DNA of 64,000 nt from Limnomonas spitsbergensis (Eukaryota > Chlorophyta > Chlorophyceae > Chlamydomonadales): contig JAYJMM010000105.1 in assembly GCA_037349105.1 (NCBI GenBank), positions 124,001 to 188,000 of the forward strand, given 5' to 3'. Of the stretch, positions 24,578-61,668 are shown one piece after another (within the stretch, counting starts at the first letter, position 1; every line of letters begins with the position of its first letter). Made by a program: the position numbers and the translations under genes. The notes under the pieces were generated by a model. The model worked only from the letters and a program-made list of their open reading frames with translations. It searched no databases and was not told where the DNA came from.

Positions 24578-27500
24578 ATGCGGACTGTGGTGGCTTGGTC
24601 AGAAACACCGGTGAGTTGACTCGGGACATAAACTGGGTGAGAGATCGTTTTCAAGTACGCGGCCCGCGGATGGTCTTAAGTTCCTCAGCGCCATGACTTT
24701 ATCCGAGTAGGAGACTCTGGTATTTCCGAATGCCCTCGTAACTAGCTGAGGAGGGACACATCACTGGAAACTGTGCACACGATGTCAACATCCGGTTCTG
24801 AATTGTCACTTCCATCAAACCCCGCAGCCTGAAAGAGATGGAGTCCCCAACGTCTGCTACGATGTAGCGTTCCGGCCTGGTAAGGAACAAGCAATACCCT
24901 GGGGGCTGCAATCCCTTCCTGGATGAGCATGACATGGGGTATGCAGCATGCATGAGGGAAACGTCATTCAGCAGCTAAGGGGATCCGTGAGATATACATA
25001 ATTCAATTTAGATGCATCTGTTCCCTACTTCTGGGAGGATGCCTTGTCATGTTCTGCTTGGCCATGCATGCATTGGAGGACGTACCTCCAACACTAGAGA
25101 GAAACATGGACTGTTTACTTCCATGCTCGCATTGGGAGGCGTAATGGAGATGACTCAGCCGTGGGCAGGTTCAGCAGCACTCTTTGTTGGTGGATCCTCA
25201 ACCATAATGCCCATGCCAGACACTCCAGAGACAGTGACTGATATCTCTGAGAAGACTGCAGTAAGAACATGCATGCATTGAGGCATGCCATAGCACTGCT
25301 AAGGGGCTATCAGGGTTACCTGAGCATGGGAATGAAGGGATCAGAGTATATTGTCTCCAGTTTTTGTGTGGGATGCCCACACCTGAGGCTAAACAAGCTA
25401 AACAGAAGAGCCAAATTGAAACAAGGGTTCCTAATACGTGAGGGCCATGTGACGGTCCTGCCTTGTCTGTTTGTGCCAGCTCTGAACTTCCTGAGGGGGA
25501 ACATCCACGAGGCCACAGATGCTTCCCCGGTGACAGCTCAGGCAAAGTGCACGCATCGTCTTGTTTCCGTCGTCCTACCGACATCCATCAAACAACAACA
25601 TCAACAGCAGCAGCAGCACATGCAGGAATAAGAGCAGCGTGGGCCGCCTCCGAGCGCTGAGCTACAAGCTTGCCCTCCCACAGGCTCCAACTTGTTTCCT
25701 GCCTGCCCACCGGTCTGCCTGCAGATGGGACACAGCTGATTGCTGGTATTGGTAACCGAGTGCTCGTGTACGATGCAACAGACGGCGACTTGCTGCACGC
25801 CCTCAAGGGACATAAGGTGGGAATGGAGTGGCTGGGGGAGCAGGATAGAAGCATAATAGCGGCAGTGGAGGAGGTGGAGTGGATATAGTGAACATGTAAG
25901 CTGAATAGCTGTAGTTGGGGAGGTGGAGTGGGTGAGGAGCAGCCTGGGTTCCAGCCGCAGCATATGAAGAGGTGTGGAAGTTGCAATCCTCATTCTATTA
26001 AGGTGGAGCTGCCCAGCTGGGAAGGAGCTTCAGAGCGGTGGCAAGGGGTGGCTAGTGGGGAGGAGGAGCAGAGCTGGGGGCGTCCCACCTGACCGTGTTC
26101 ATCTCCCAAGCGGGGGCAAGCCCCTCTCTTGATGTTCAATGACCATCACGCGATTCAAAGGGTAGCAGCCCGTCATCAGAGCTGGATGGTATGTGGAAGG
26201 GAGGGGGTGGGGGCTTGGGCGCTGGTGTGCAGCAGGAAGCTGCAGCCCATCATCAGAGCTGGATGGGATTTGGGAGGGAGGGCAAGGGGGCTTGGGTGCT
26301 GGCATGCAGCAGGAATCCGCAGTCCTGTTCGTAATTTAGCAGCAGCCTGCAGTGCCTGCCCTGGGTAATGCTGTGGGGCTGTGAGGCATGCCGTAGGTGG
26401 CCGCTGCGACCCTGTATGGGGGCCCTGCTGTTATGTTGCCAGCTGGATTTCACGTCATGCTGAAGTCTGCACTTCAGCTGCTGCAGCAGAAGCAGCGCTG
26501 TAAGGGTGGGGATTTATTCAATGAAACATCCTGTCCATGTTACATAGACCAGGCAAGACTGACCTACCTTCTCCATTTCAATACTCTTTGGCTGGGGTCG
26601 TTTTTTTTGTCCAGCAATCTGAAGGGTAGATGAATGGATGTTTTTATCTGAATATTGGTTGCTGTGAAGGGGCAAGAATGCAGACTAATACTGCCCTGCC
26701 ACTTCCACTAAAATTGCATGCTGGCCCGCGGAAGTTTCATCCAACATGCAGTTGTAACAACTGGTACCAAGGGCATGTCACACCGACCAGGTGATCACAA
26801 CGATGCAGTGTTTGACCAACCTGTTCAGGAAGATGAGATAAATTAATGATGATGTATTCTTTAAAATTGGTTTTTATGTTTTGATGTTAACTTTTAAGAA
26901 ACCTAACTTTTAAGGAACACTCCATTTCTTAAGCTGTAGAATGGTTGAAAGATATGGAGGGACCCCGACAGAACGTGCAGTAAATATGAATACAAAATAT
27001 AGAGTACAGGAGTACCTGTCCTGGAATTACATGATAGCGCTCTCGCAACCCCTGGGTTGTTTTTATTTATAAAGCCGTGCATGAGAAAATGTGATTGTTT
27101 TTTGTCCACGTACCGATTGATTCTGACCAGTTTTGATATTCCGTGCGTCCTATCGCGCACCCCTCGTAAATGGGGTTATCTGCGCAAGAAGGCCATCTTA
27201 GCAAACGTTACCGTATATATATGCTCTGCCCTGTTTTTGCTGCTTATGATGTGCTGACGGCCACATTCCCCCGTGTGTGCACTGCACGCAGGATGCCGTG
27301 TACTGTGTGGCATACGCGCACAACGGCAAGCGCTTTGCCTCGGGGGGCGCAGACAACACTGTCATCATCTGGACCAACAAGGTGTGCGGGAGCGGGGGCA
27401 TGGGAGGGGGCAGCGTGCAGGGAATTACAGATGCACCTGAACCCCACCCACCTGTCAGGCTTTGCCGAGATGTAACGCACCTTTGAGGCCAAGACCTTTG

Positions 27501-28006
27501 CACCCTGTGTGAGTGCACCCTGTGCTGATCCGGCCCTGGCCAGACGACCACCCTGACAGTCTGACACCCAGCCAGTGGTCCTCAAGTGGGAGAAGGCGGC
27601 AGTGATGGATACAGGCAAGGGGTACAGAAGGAGGACTGGCTGGATACGTGGCGCCAACTGTTGGGCCCCGACTGGGGCCTTGTGCTTTGATTTCGGAATC
27701 GGACAGGCGCTGGCTGGTGCAATGTCTGGGATCCGAAACCGGGGACTGACCAGGGCCACGGACCACATAACAGATTTGTTTATGCAGAAGCATAGTTGGA
27801 GGCGTGCCTGCCACAAGAGGCCTTTATTCGTGTGCTTGCATATGCTTGCGTGTGTGTGTGTGCAGGCTGAAGGTATTCTCAAGTACACCCACAACGACTC
27901 CATCCAGTCCCTGTCCTACAACCCGGTCACTCAGCAGCTGGCTAGTGCCACCGGCTCAGATGTGGGGCTGTGGTCGCCGGAGCAGAAGAGCGTGGCCAAG
28001 CACAAG
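24578..28006 (+). pseudogene. IFT122: IFT122 5' fragment, copy 2 (exons 1-5 only)
   Basis: Exons 24578-24610, 24828-24879, 25725-25816, 27292-27381 and 27866-28006 repeat the copy 1 fragment with the same splice signals. I see no disabling change inside the five exons; the break is the absence of exons 6-30. It lies between gene X fragments, as expected from a tandem amplification. Confidence 0.85.
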
Positions 28007-28052
28007 GTGCGCCGGTGTGGATGTGTGGGAACGGGGGACTAGGCGGCGCTCA

Positions 28053-28881
28053 GAGGAGGGGAGAGGGAGGAAGGGAGGGAGGGGATGTGGGGGGCAGAGG
28101 AGGGGAGAGGGAGGGAGGGAGGGAGGGGATGTGGGGGGCAGAGGAGGGGAGAGGGAGGGAGGGAGGGAGGGGATGTGGGGGGCAGAGGAGGGGAGAGGGA
28201 GGGAGGGAGGGAGGGGATGTGGGGGGCAGAGGAGGGGAGAGGGAGGGAGGGAGGGAGGGGATGTGGGGGGCAGAGGAGGGGAGAGGGAGGGAGGGAGGGA
28301 GGGGATGTGGGGGGCAGAGGAGGGGAGAGGGAGGGAGGGAGGGAGGGGATGTGGGGGGCAGAGGAGGGGAGAGGGTGGGAGGGAGGGAGGGGATGTGGGG
28401 GGCAGAGGAGGGGAGAGGGAGGGAGGGAGGGAGGGGATGTGGGGGGCAGAGGAGGGGAGAGGGAGGGAGGGAGGGAGGGGATGTGGGGGGCAGAGGAGGG
28501 GAGAGGGAGGGAGGGAGGGAGGGGATGTGGGGGGCAGAGGAGGGGAGAAGGAGGGAGGGAGGGAGGGGATGTGGGGGGGGCAGAAGAGGGGAGAGGGAGG
28601 GAGGGAGAGAAGGGATGGGGGGGACAGAGTAGGTGAGAGTGAGGGAAGGAGGGAGGGGATGTGGGCGACAGAGGAGGGGAGAGGGTGGGAGGGACAGAGG
28701 GGATGGGGGGGACAGAGGAGGGGAGGGGGTGGGAGGGAGAGAGGGGATGAGGGGGACAGAGGAGGGGAGAAGGAGAGAGGGAGAGAGGAGATATGGGGGA
28801 CAGAGGGGGGGAGAGGGTGGGAGGGCGAGAGGGTATAGGGGGGGCAGAGGAGAGAGAAGGAGAGAGGGAGAGAGGGTCAGG
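28053..28881 (+). repeat. G-rich 44-bp minisatellite, copy 2
   Basis: Same array as copy 1 at offset 8524. One unit carries gagggtggga (about 28372), a variant shared with copy 3 but not copy 1. Confidence 0.9.
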
Positions 28882-29458
28882 GGACCTATTGGAGATGGCC
28901 GCGAGGGCGTGAACTACAGAATGTACGGGGGATGGAGCAGGGGGTCAGGAGAGAGGGGTAGGGAGGGAAGAAGTAGGCGGCGAGAATGAAGCCAGCAAGT
29001 CTGCTGTATTCTTGAGGGGATGTATCTCATGTGTGTCATGTTTTTAGAACATGCCAGACCATCTGCTGTTGGCCGCCAGGCAGCCATCGCTGGGCCAGGA
29101 ACCCAAGCAGTCGTGCTTTCTGTATTAGGCCCCCGCGGCCATATGCCGTGATTTAGGTGCATCGTAGCTGCTGCGCCCTGAACTAAATGCAGCATATGCT
29201 AGATGTGTGCGCTGCCTGCTCTGGATCCACTTCACGTGAAGTGGCAATGCTTTCCGGCTGGAGAGGGTGGCTAGGCAGAAAAGGAGATATGCCAGCTCAG
29301 TTTTTCAGGTTTCCTTGGTTGTATGAAATTAATATGGATGTAAATAAGTCATACAGAGGCACACCTGCACAGCGTGTTTCGGGCATCAGCCCTAGGGGTC
29401 AAAGTTCAGCAGCAATACCCGGAGAAGAACACGTGCACTTGTGCCTTGCTATCCAAAT

Positions 29459-29487
29459 GTGTTGCTCTTGCTGCTGCTGTCCAGATG

Positions 29488-29544
<57 letters not shown>

Positions 29545-29551
29545 CCAGATG

Positions 29552-29590
<39 letters not shown>

Positions 29591-29619
29591 CCAGATGTGT
29601 TGCTGTTGCTGTTGCTGCT
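29459..29619 (+). repeat. CTGTTG hexanucleotide array, copy 2
   Basis: Same junction array, 12 bases longer than in copy 1. It carries a gctcttgctg variant shared with copy 3. Confidence 0.9.
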
Positions 29620-29621
29620 AG

Positions 29622-30956
29622 CCAAGGTGCTGGTGCGGCAGGATCGTGGCGGCGAGGCGCTGCAGGCAGCAGCAGGCATAGAGAGCTGTGGCAACTCGGA
29701 GCCAGACGCGATGTGGCTGAACCAGAAGGTGCACCTCTGCTGCTGCAGTGGTGACATGGAGGAGGCTGAGAGAGCAACAGACCGGGCAGCGGCCAATGCA
29801 AAAGCGCACAACCAGCCGCCGCCAGTGGAGGCTTTTGGAGCGCTCGTGCGCGGGTAGGCCGTTTTCTATGGAGGCATTAAGGGCATAGCAGTGTCTGATC
29901 TAGTGCACTGAGGTACCTTGAGAGACAGCTGAACCTGCTGGCCGGTGGCTCTGCAATGAGGCGCACTGTCCCGTTGACCCAAGGCAGTAGGTGGCTGACT
30001 TGTTGCTCAAGACCGCATGGACTAATTCTACCAATGGCTGTGAAATGCCCTTAAGACAGGACTGCAGTGACTACCATGGTGACCTTGATTAGGTTGAATA
30101 CGGTACAATACAACATGAATGTTGTTGGTATTTTGATGTTGAGATGGGTATTCCGGTCTAGCCCCTCAACAGACGCTTCCCATTCTAGCTGATCCGCCCC
30201 CCTCTCACTTTCCAGGTATTACCGGCGCCGGGAGCTGAGGCCACTCCTGGTTGCCTTTCGGCGCTTCTTGAAGGAAGGCGGACGCCCGAATCGCAAGATG
30301 GCAAACGCTGTGGTGCGGCTGTGCCTGGTCAGCGGGGAGCTCTCGCTAGCGCTGCAGGTACCCCCCGGACACGACTTACAGACGGCTGCTGCATGATGGC
30401 ATTGCCACCTTTCATTCTGGCCTTAGTGTTGCAGCTGTTGCTCGATCAACTGGAAATGTTGTCGGTGGCCTTATGGCTTAATAAGTCCCTTTTGCCCCCT
30501 CAGTGTGTCATCGCTTGTCATGTTCTGTTTTTTATGTAAAAAAAGTCTACCATTCACGACTCTAGAACCTTTTGTGTTCACCCGGGCGGCATATCTCTCC
30601 TGGGATGATTGTGGGCATAAGTGGTTTGCATAAAAGTGCCTGTTGACGTGGCTATGAGCTGAACCCTTGTTCCCTTGTGGTCCTTGCAGGCCATCCGGGC
30701 GATGAAGCTGCTGAACGTTGACATGGACACGGAGCAGTACAAGAACTGGGTGATGCAAGTGCAGCGGCGGCAGAAGTCCACGGCAGCACCTGGCTCAATG
30801 GTGCGCGCAGGTGCACAGTCGTCAAGCATGTCCTCGTCCGGCTCTGCGGCAGCAAGGTATGGTGGCCTTATGCCATCTTCAGACGCGCTGGAGCGGCTCA
30901 AGTGGTTCCTCGGCCTGCCCAACAACTACTACAGACCCGACGAGTGGAAGTCGTAA
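29622..30956 (+). CDS. Gene X, 3' exons (copy 2)
   Basis: Second copy of the gene X tail: exons 29622-29853, 30216-30357 and 30690-30956, with no coding difference that I noticed from copy 1. It too lacks its 5' exons, which in the ancestral order should lie to the left of the window. No third copy occurs, because copy 3 continues into IFT122 instead. Confidence 0.5.
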
Positions 30957-33112
30957 TGTGTAGGACTGACGGGCGTTGTCCACACGAGTACATCTGTCGT
31001 GAGACTCTGAACAGTGTCCAGTGCATTACCTAATTAGATTGAGTAGTGAAGGACCGGTACAACTGCCCGAAGTGTCATGGCAGCCTCTATTTCAGTAGGG
31101 AGTGCAGCAATTTTGTTAAATATACACAGTTAATGTGGCAGAGTGACTGCCACATCATTCATGAAACAGTTACTTAAATAAGTTTAATGAGCAGCAATGC
31201 TGTTCGCCTGTAGGTGTCGAGGCTGTCTACGGGGGGGGACACTAGCCCTGCCTTTTAGGTTCTTTGTTTGGCAAGTGAAGGGTAATTTCTGAAACCCCGC
31301 TGATTCAGCAGGTCTTGAGTTTTTCTGCCCTGCTGCACTTCGTACGGAGTGACAGGAGGCTTCTCTGGGTTCAGGGCTTTTTGTCCTCAGCTCCTGCTCC
31401 ACTGGGTCCGAGAGGCCCATGCAGAACCCCACTGCTGTACTTTCCAATGACCCCCCAACAAAACCAAGCTGTTCTTAACGTGAAAAGCTTTTGAATGCCA
31501 TTGAGGTGGTGAAGTCCTCTTCCTCGCTTGGTATGCCATGACCAGTTAAATCAGATAGTTTTTATGCTGAGGAATGTTCATTGCTTTAGGGCAACTAGCC
31601 ACCGGATTTTGGAGCCCAGGTGGGTTGAACCCTATGGCAGGTCAGTCATTGTTATTTGTTTTGACGGCGCGCAGCTCCCATAACATATGTTTCCAGTCCT
31701 TGCTCTAATTCGTTGATGCGCGATCACTTTGCCACCCTAACTTGTATGGATATGTTTAGAACAGTACATACCCGACCTCCTGTATGGATATGTAAATTCT
31801 GAGCACTTTGTTGCCCACCGATCACAGACGACTACAAATCCTACCGCTGAGATCTGAGGTCTGTTCTATTTGTGCCCCCACCATGGCGTCACTGCACCAA
31901 ATGAAGCCCTGATGGAGTGCAGCTTCCTTGGACGTCATGGCATCCATTTCTTGCACCTTGCTTGTTGCTGTTACTTTTAAGCCTAATCAAAATTGGGGAC
32001 TCGTCTTGGGTTGCGGCATGCCACTCGGAACAGGGGCACTCACCTCGCCACTCTCAGTATGTGGGAGCCCCCTTGCTGTGCTATGCAGAAGCCAAAACAC
32101 GTGTGTAAGCTCTGGAATCGTCACAGCTGGGTACAGACATAGTTATGGAACATATAGCAGTCACTCACTGAATGCGGGAGGAAAGTCAGGCTACTTTAAA
32201 ACAAATATATTAGCAAACATGGGATAGAAAGAATTATATGACAGTTACAGGGGGTAGAAAGACCTCCTGGACAAGCATGGGCTAGACACTGGGAGCTATG
32301 ATTTATCCTGAGATGCTTGTCCAAGGCTGAAATGTCTTAGTCGATGACGCTACACATCTGGGCCCTACTCACAAGGCTTGGCTGCAACTATCTGGTCGAG
32401 AGGAAAATGAGTTTATGGGTCACAGTATAGGAGAAGGGAAAGAAGCAAACGGAAAAAGGATCCGCCCAGATCCTAGTCCTCGAGCAATCTCTGTCCTCAT
32501 CACGTACAAATGAAAGAGAGCCTATATCCAGGATGGAAAGCAAGAGGGGAACAATGAAAGGCCTACCCCCCAAAAGGGAATATCCTTCAGATCCGCATCC
32601 CCTGAAGATCGTAGCCTCTTCAAAATCTGTAATATTTATGTACATTTATATCACCTTATGACAAACAGGAAAACGAAAACGGGAATGGCTGGGATGATGC
32701 GGCAGGTTTAGCCAATTAGGGCTTAATTAGGGACGGTGGGTCAATGACGCTACACCCTCAGGGGATGGTGGGTGCAAGCCGGTGTAACATTAGAAATGAA
32801 ATGAATATTAATGCACGCTGCAGTCTACTAGACAAGCCGGGCAGTGGTTTGTCGGCACATGAATATAGCACATCTGGTAGAGCTCCTTTGACCGGAGGCT
32901 GGTGGAGTGCTCCGAAGTCACTTTTTGTTTCATTCCGGGTGTCGCGTGTCGATGCAGATCGGGCTGCAGTTTTACGATACGAATCCCAGCGAATTCCACA
33001 AATGCCGTTGTATTCTTAGGAAAAGAACATCACAAGGAGTAAGAGTATCACAACTGTAGCGGGTGGAGCGTTCCGAGCTTGCGAATACGAATTGAAGAGG
33101 GCGTTGTGAATT
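30957..33112. other. Gene X to IFT122 spacer, copy 2/3
   Basis: Same content as 22421-24577. The empty site is at 31648/31649. This is the 5' flank of the complete IFT122, and no other gene is visible. Confidence 0.5.
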
Positions 33113-56387
<23,275 letters not shown>

Positions 56388-59382
56388 TGATCTTTGTTCA
56401 GGGTGACTCACAATGCCCCGCTTCATGCTGCATGAACCGGCCAACCAGCCGCAGGGTTTGCAGAGGGTGAGAGGTCTAGGGCTGCACGCAGTGAAAGGGA
56501 GGGCGCCTTGGCCTCAATACAGGTATGGCAGCCAAGGGTCTTAGGCCAGTGCAGGCGGCTAGAAGGTGGACACGCAAGCAATGGACACCATGATCGGGGA
56601 AAACGGCGGGTTGCTCACAGCGGCCGGACCTCATGCTAACCAATCGGCTGCAAGGCGCCTTATAGCCATGGCCATGTTGGAGTTGCCGGTCGGAGGAGGT
56701 GCCTTCCATGAGTCGTGTTCCTCGTGGCTGGTGGAGACAGGATTCCATCCTGTGCTTCTGCCGCCCTCCCTTTGCATCACGGCGTGATGAAGGTGGTTGT
56801 AAACCTGATTTGGGTACCTGTGGAGTGCCGGGATGTCCAGCAGGGTTCAGCGGGTATGCACCGCTTTAAACCTGTGGAGTACCCGGGTCTCACCCCTTCT
56901 GTTGCACCTGTTGCTGGTGCCCCAACTGAGCAATTTGCGGGTACATGTCACTTGTGTCCACATGGCATCCAGTGGACTGCAAAGGGATCAGTGAATTGGC
57001 ACAAAGATAGGAGCGACCAGGTCTCATTGTGGGGTGTAGGCCACTGGGAAAGGCATCAATGGCCGCTGTATACCCTGCCTGTGCACCCGCTCCTCTTTAT
57101 CTTTATCTTTAGCCGCCTTGATTTACTCTCAAATATTTGGATTTTTGGGGTTTTTAGCAGTTCGTTTGAGATTAGACGATGTGCATGTGTGCTGTCCCTG
57201 TACCTTGATGCATGATTCCCTGAGGAGGCGTCGAATTTATACGCAATTAGCATTTTTTTATACCGTATATAACTGAGCTCTTTATCGAGTCTGTGATGAG
57301 TTCTTGGGCCTGCGCTGTTAGGGAGGCATCCTAGGTGGGACATCCTCCAATCGCCAGTGGGTGTTTCTTTCAGTGCGCACCAGACCCCTCTCGGCGGATG
57401 AGAGGCCACCACTGGGCCGATGGGGACTAAATCTTAACAAAACTGGATGTGGATGTGAGTTGGTCATGCTCATCATCCTTGATCCTAACCTCTCTAAGGG
57501 ACGCCATCTGCTCTCATTCGCTTTTCCAGTGGCAGCCTTCACAGGCAGCGGTGTATAACCTGGCATAGGCATAGGGGGAGTAGGCCATAAACTATTCCTA
57601 ATTTCTGACAACGTCTTGGGAGACTATTACAGCTTATGAACCTGTAAGACACCAAACAACTCTTCCAGAGAAAAACGTCTGACCCAGGCTCAGGCCTGGG
57701 CCGGCCGTCGCCCAGGTGTCAGTTTGTATGCCCCCCCCCTTCGGTGCGCAGGAGACTTGTGACAGACTGATAACATTAAATCCGTTGGTTTAGTAAGTGG
57801 CCAGCAAGCCAAGGTGACCGCATCTACCCTTGCCAATTATTCTGAGTGCAGACAGCCCTGCATTTCTCATCCAGTCCCCTTATTCAGGGCCTGACGGAGC
57901 CCAAGCGGCCCTGTGACCAAACAGGACGGCAACATATCTGATGTACAAGCTGTCGCTATAAGACCTCACTTTATGATCCCGAAAGTCGGCCACCACGTCT
58001 TTGTGCTGGCATTCAGGTCATGGCGGATATGGGGTACGTCCAGCCCCGTGCTCTGCTATTGCCTCATGCCCAAGGGTCTGTGTGCAGTATTTATTTAGTC
58101 TCCCTTGGGAGGTGAGAGCTTTGGGCTACCAGCAACCTGAGGACAATCAAGAAAATAGTCGTAGCAAGCCCAGGCACGCTGAAAGCAAATGAAAGCGCGG
58201 GGTAGACAAGGAAGAGCTATGTTTCACAAATCCCAAACCTGACAGCCCTTGTAGGATGTCCCAGGGTATTCAGGATACAGTCAAAACCTGAATCTAAACC
58301 TGCTATGGTACAGTAAATTCAGGGAAATTAGTGGATGCGGAATATCTGTCCACACCAATGGCATCCCCCATTGAAGATGTCAATACAGACATTTCAAGGG
58401 CAGCAGCTCAAAGCCCTCTCCCCTCGATGAGGCGGTATCCATACTTGAAGGTCATTGACCTTCATATGAGGCGGTGTCCAGGCGCAAAGCGAAGGCGGCA
58501 TGAAGGAAAAGTAGAACCACCTGGGTGCAGCGTTACCCTAGCAGACTGCATCTATAATAAGGAGGCACCCTTTCACTATAGACTGCCTGATATCAGTGTT
58601 CATATCAGAGGAGGGCCCTTCATCGGACCATTCAAAGCGTGGTAATGTACAATTTTGATATTTTGCACTGGTTTGAGTTTGTAAGTAGAAAGGATAGGCT
58701 CCAAGCACAACAGAATAGGCCGATTTTTAATACCGTATATTTAGAACATCGACATGAAGGACTGAAGGAGGAAACAACCAGAAGCCGAGGATATGCGGCG
58801 CGAGGATAAAAGCGATGGGGGGCAGAGCGAGCAGACCAGCCAGCAGTTTACTTCTGGACACCAGAGCCTCTTTGAATGCCTGATCTGTGCCACGTGCTTC
58901 ATAATCTGTGGAATCTAGAATCACAAAAAATATACCAGCAGTGAGGCCCATCGCGTGCAATTGGCAAGCAAGCAAGCTGTTACCCTTGGCAGCGTCAGAA
59001 CCCGTCCGTTCCAGTTGCATGCACGCTGGCCCCACTGAGCCTACCCGCCCCCTAAGGCAGCATTGGACTGTTCAGAAGCTGGCCTGTCTCCTTCAATCAG
59101 GGCCCGAGGTCGGCTGTGTTGAAGCCAACCCTCCGCCACTCACAACCCCAACCGCTTCCTTCAACCGGGGACGTTAGACTGAAGGGCTGGACGCAAGAGG
59201 CCTCATGCTCACAGTGCAGCAGCTGTTGGGCCGCCTGCTGGCCTACTCTGGCCGTGCCCGCCCTTGTCATGGTGTCGCCGTAAGATGATCGTCACCGTAA
59301 CTGTAAGGTAACAAGACACGCGCTCTGCCTCCCATCCACTCGCTCGGCCCCTGATGCAGCCGGGTAGAGGCAAGGCCTCCCT
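56388..59382. other. Intergenic region, no gene supported
   Basis: It holds the IFT122 3' UTR and then about 2.5 kb without a reading frame I would defend. A near-perfect palindrome TGAAGGTCATTGACCTTCA at 58446-58464 is flanked by atgaggcggtrtcca on both sides. TACCGTATAT occurs near 57260 and 58731. Confidence 0.5.
56799..56803 (+). promoter_or_regulatory. TGTAA polyadenylation signal, candidate for IFT122
   Basis: First clear TGTAA after the IFT122 stop, implying a 3' UTR of about 420 bases. TGTAA is the usual chlorophyte poly(A) signal. The motif is short, so chance occurrence is possible. Confidence 0.35.
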
Positions 59383-61621
59383 TCAGCCCCTGGCAGCGCG
59401 CATGCTGTCCATTGTGCGCAGCTCTGTCCCGTGGTTGCCGTCCAGCTCCTGACAGGCGAGCATGCTGGCACCAGGACCGGCCAGCGGCGCCCAGGGGTTG
59501 CAGCGCGGAGTGCTTGAGAGCTGGCTGGCCCGGTCGCTCTTGCTCAAACTCCGCTGCGCGAGGAGCTGGTGGCCGCCTGGCCGCTCCGGCAGAACCTCCT
59601 CATCCTTGCTCCCGTAACCTCCGTCGCCCTCCTCTGCCACCTGCTTCTCTCTCGTCATCTCCAGCTCCATTGCGGCAATCGCTGAGGCGGCTGCTGTCTC
59701 AAAAACGCTGCCACCGCCGCCGTCATTCTGCATCGCCCCAGCATTCGCGATTGAGCTATTGTAGCTCTTGCTCAGGGCGGACATCAGCGTGACACGATTA
59801 AGCCGGCTGCGGCCGACGGATCGGTTCAAACAGGCCGGGGCCATTGGCCGGCCCCTGCCGCACCTGCCGGCTGCGGCTTCGGAACACTCATGCCCCTCCT
59901 CCACCTCTGCATCGGATATTGATTCCCCTTCGCAATTTGTATTGGTTGGGCATGTAAATGAAGGAGCAGGAATGGCTACGCTGACGAGCAAGACACGAGG
60001 GGGCGGGTATGCACAGCTGCCCTTGCCAGGATGGGGGCTATAATTTTCAACAGAAGCCATAAGCATGAGCGGGGTGCCACCCCTTGAACAACTTACCCAA
60101 CGCGCTGCTGGTGCCTCGCCCCAATCCCAGCGGGTCGTCATCGTCGTAGTCACTGCTGCTGTCGCCTCCATCCGGTTTAGCTGCGGCCTCCGGCGTGCTC
60201 ACTGACCCCTCCTCGTCCATACCCTCCTTTGGGTCCTCCATGACCACTAATGGGACAGCTAATGGGGAGTCGAGGCGACTGGAGGCAGACGACTTGGTGC
60301 CCGGGCTATACAGCAGCCTGGAGTAAACGCTCGACCGCGGGCTGCTCAAGGAGCGCCCGATGGCCTTCTCAGACCGCCCGCTCAGCGGCAGGGTCCGGCC
60401 ATTGCCCTTGGCCACAAAGGCCCCCTCGACTTCATCCCTGCCGGGGTCACTGCGCCGCAGCCGCAACGATTGTGTCTTCCTCAGCTTGGCGACAGCCTGC
60501 ATTGCATTGCATGGATATTGAGAGGAAAGGATCAGAGAATAATCTAGAAGGTCACAGAGCTATGCATGAGATGGGAGGGAGGTCACAGGGTCATGCATGG
60601 GAAGGGAGGGAGGTCAAAGGGTCATGCATGGGAAGGGAGGGAGGTCAAAGGGTCATGCATGGGAAGGGAGGGAGGTCAAAGGGTCATGCATGGAGAGGGA
60701 GGGAGGTCAAAGGGTCATGCATGGGAAGAGAGGGAGGGAGGTCCCAGGGTCACGCATGGGGAGGGAGGGAGGTCCCAGGGTCATGCATGGGAAGAGAGGG
60801 AGGTTCGAGGGTCATGCTTGGGAGGGGGGGAGGTCGGACAAGCATGAGGGGTATCTCCTCTCGTCAGCCTCCGGTGCTGATGTAATCAAGGTTTGGAGGC
60901 GTGAAGGCACTTATGTGCTCCGAATAAACTTCTGTCCTCCTTTTCTCTGAAGGCCCTCGATGGCGGCATGGCAGGCAGGCCGCCCGCTCGTGGTCAAGTG
61001 TTAGGCTGGCGAGCCCCCGGAGCTCCCAGCTTTCCATTGCGTGAATGGGCCTCCCGCTGAATAACATGAATTATGCCGCTGGGCATCCGCTTGGGAGGTG
61101 TCTCGCCACACACATGTAACGACAGCCATGTGGATGCACCCAGCCCAGAAAATGATGCACATGGCATGTCCTGGCTGGCAACTGGCTGGGAGACTGCAAT
61201 CTCTGCTGATGAGACTCCAGGCCAGAGAGGGAGGAAGGGTGTGGCATATGATTGAGTATTTGAGTTTGGTGAGGGTGTGTAGGCAATGCGGGACCCGGGA
61301 CGGGGTGCTTTTCAGGGGAAGGCAGTCAGCAGTCGTCGCACAAGCCATCTGTGAGACTGTGAAAGACCAACATCTTGGCTGGATTGGCCCCATGGGATGG
61401 GTTGCTACGGGTTCACAGCTCAGCCCATCAGGCACTAGCAAGGCTGGCTGTGTGTTTGTTGAAGGGAAGCAGTCTACTGCGCTGGAATAGGCACTGGCAT
61501 TGCGGTTGGCGAATATAGCCTTCCGACAATTTGGAAGGGCCATAGTTGGAGCTGTGTCTAAGCACAGAAAGGTGGGGAGAGGTGAACAGCGATGGGAGGA
61601 TGCGCGAGCCGAGGACGATAG

Positions 61622-61668
<47 letters not shown>

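Larger units (their letters stand above)
23115..31649 (+). repeat. Tandem 8.5-kb segment, copy 2
   Basis: Same content and order as copy 1. Examples of differences are A for C near 24976, G for A near 26226, and one T fewer in the T run near 31490. The spacer junction at 23113/23114 is an empty site for the Helitron insertion seen before copy 1. Confidence 0.9.

Noticed and set aside
60250..60950. Forward ORFs with HAWEGREVKGS repeats
   Set aside because: Translations of the 31-base minisatellite, antisense to the intron of the minus-strand gene.
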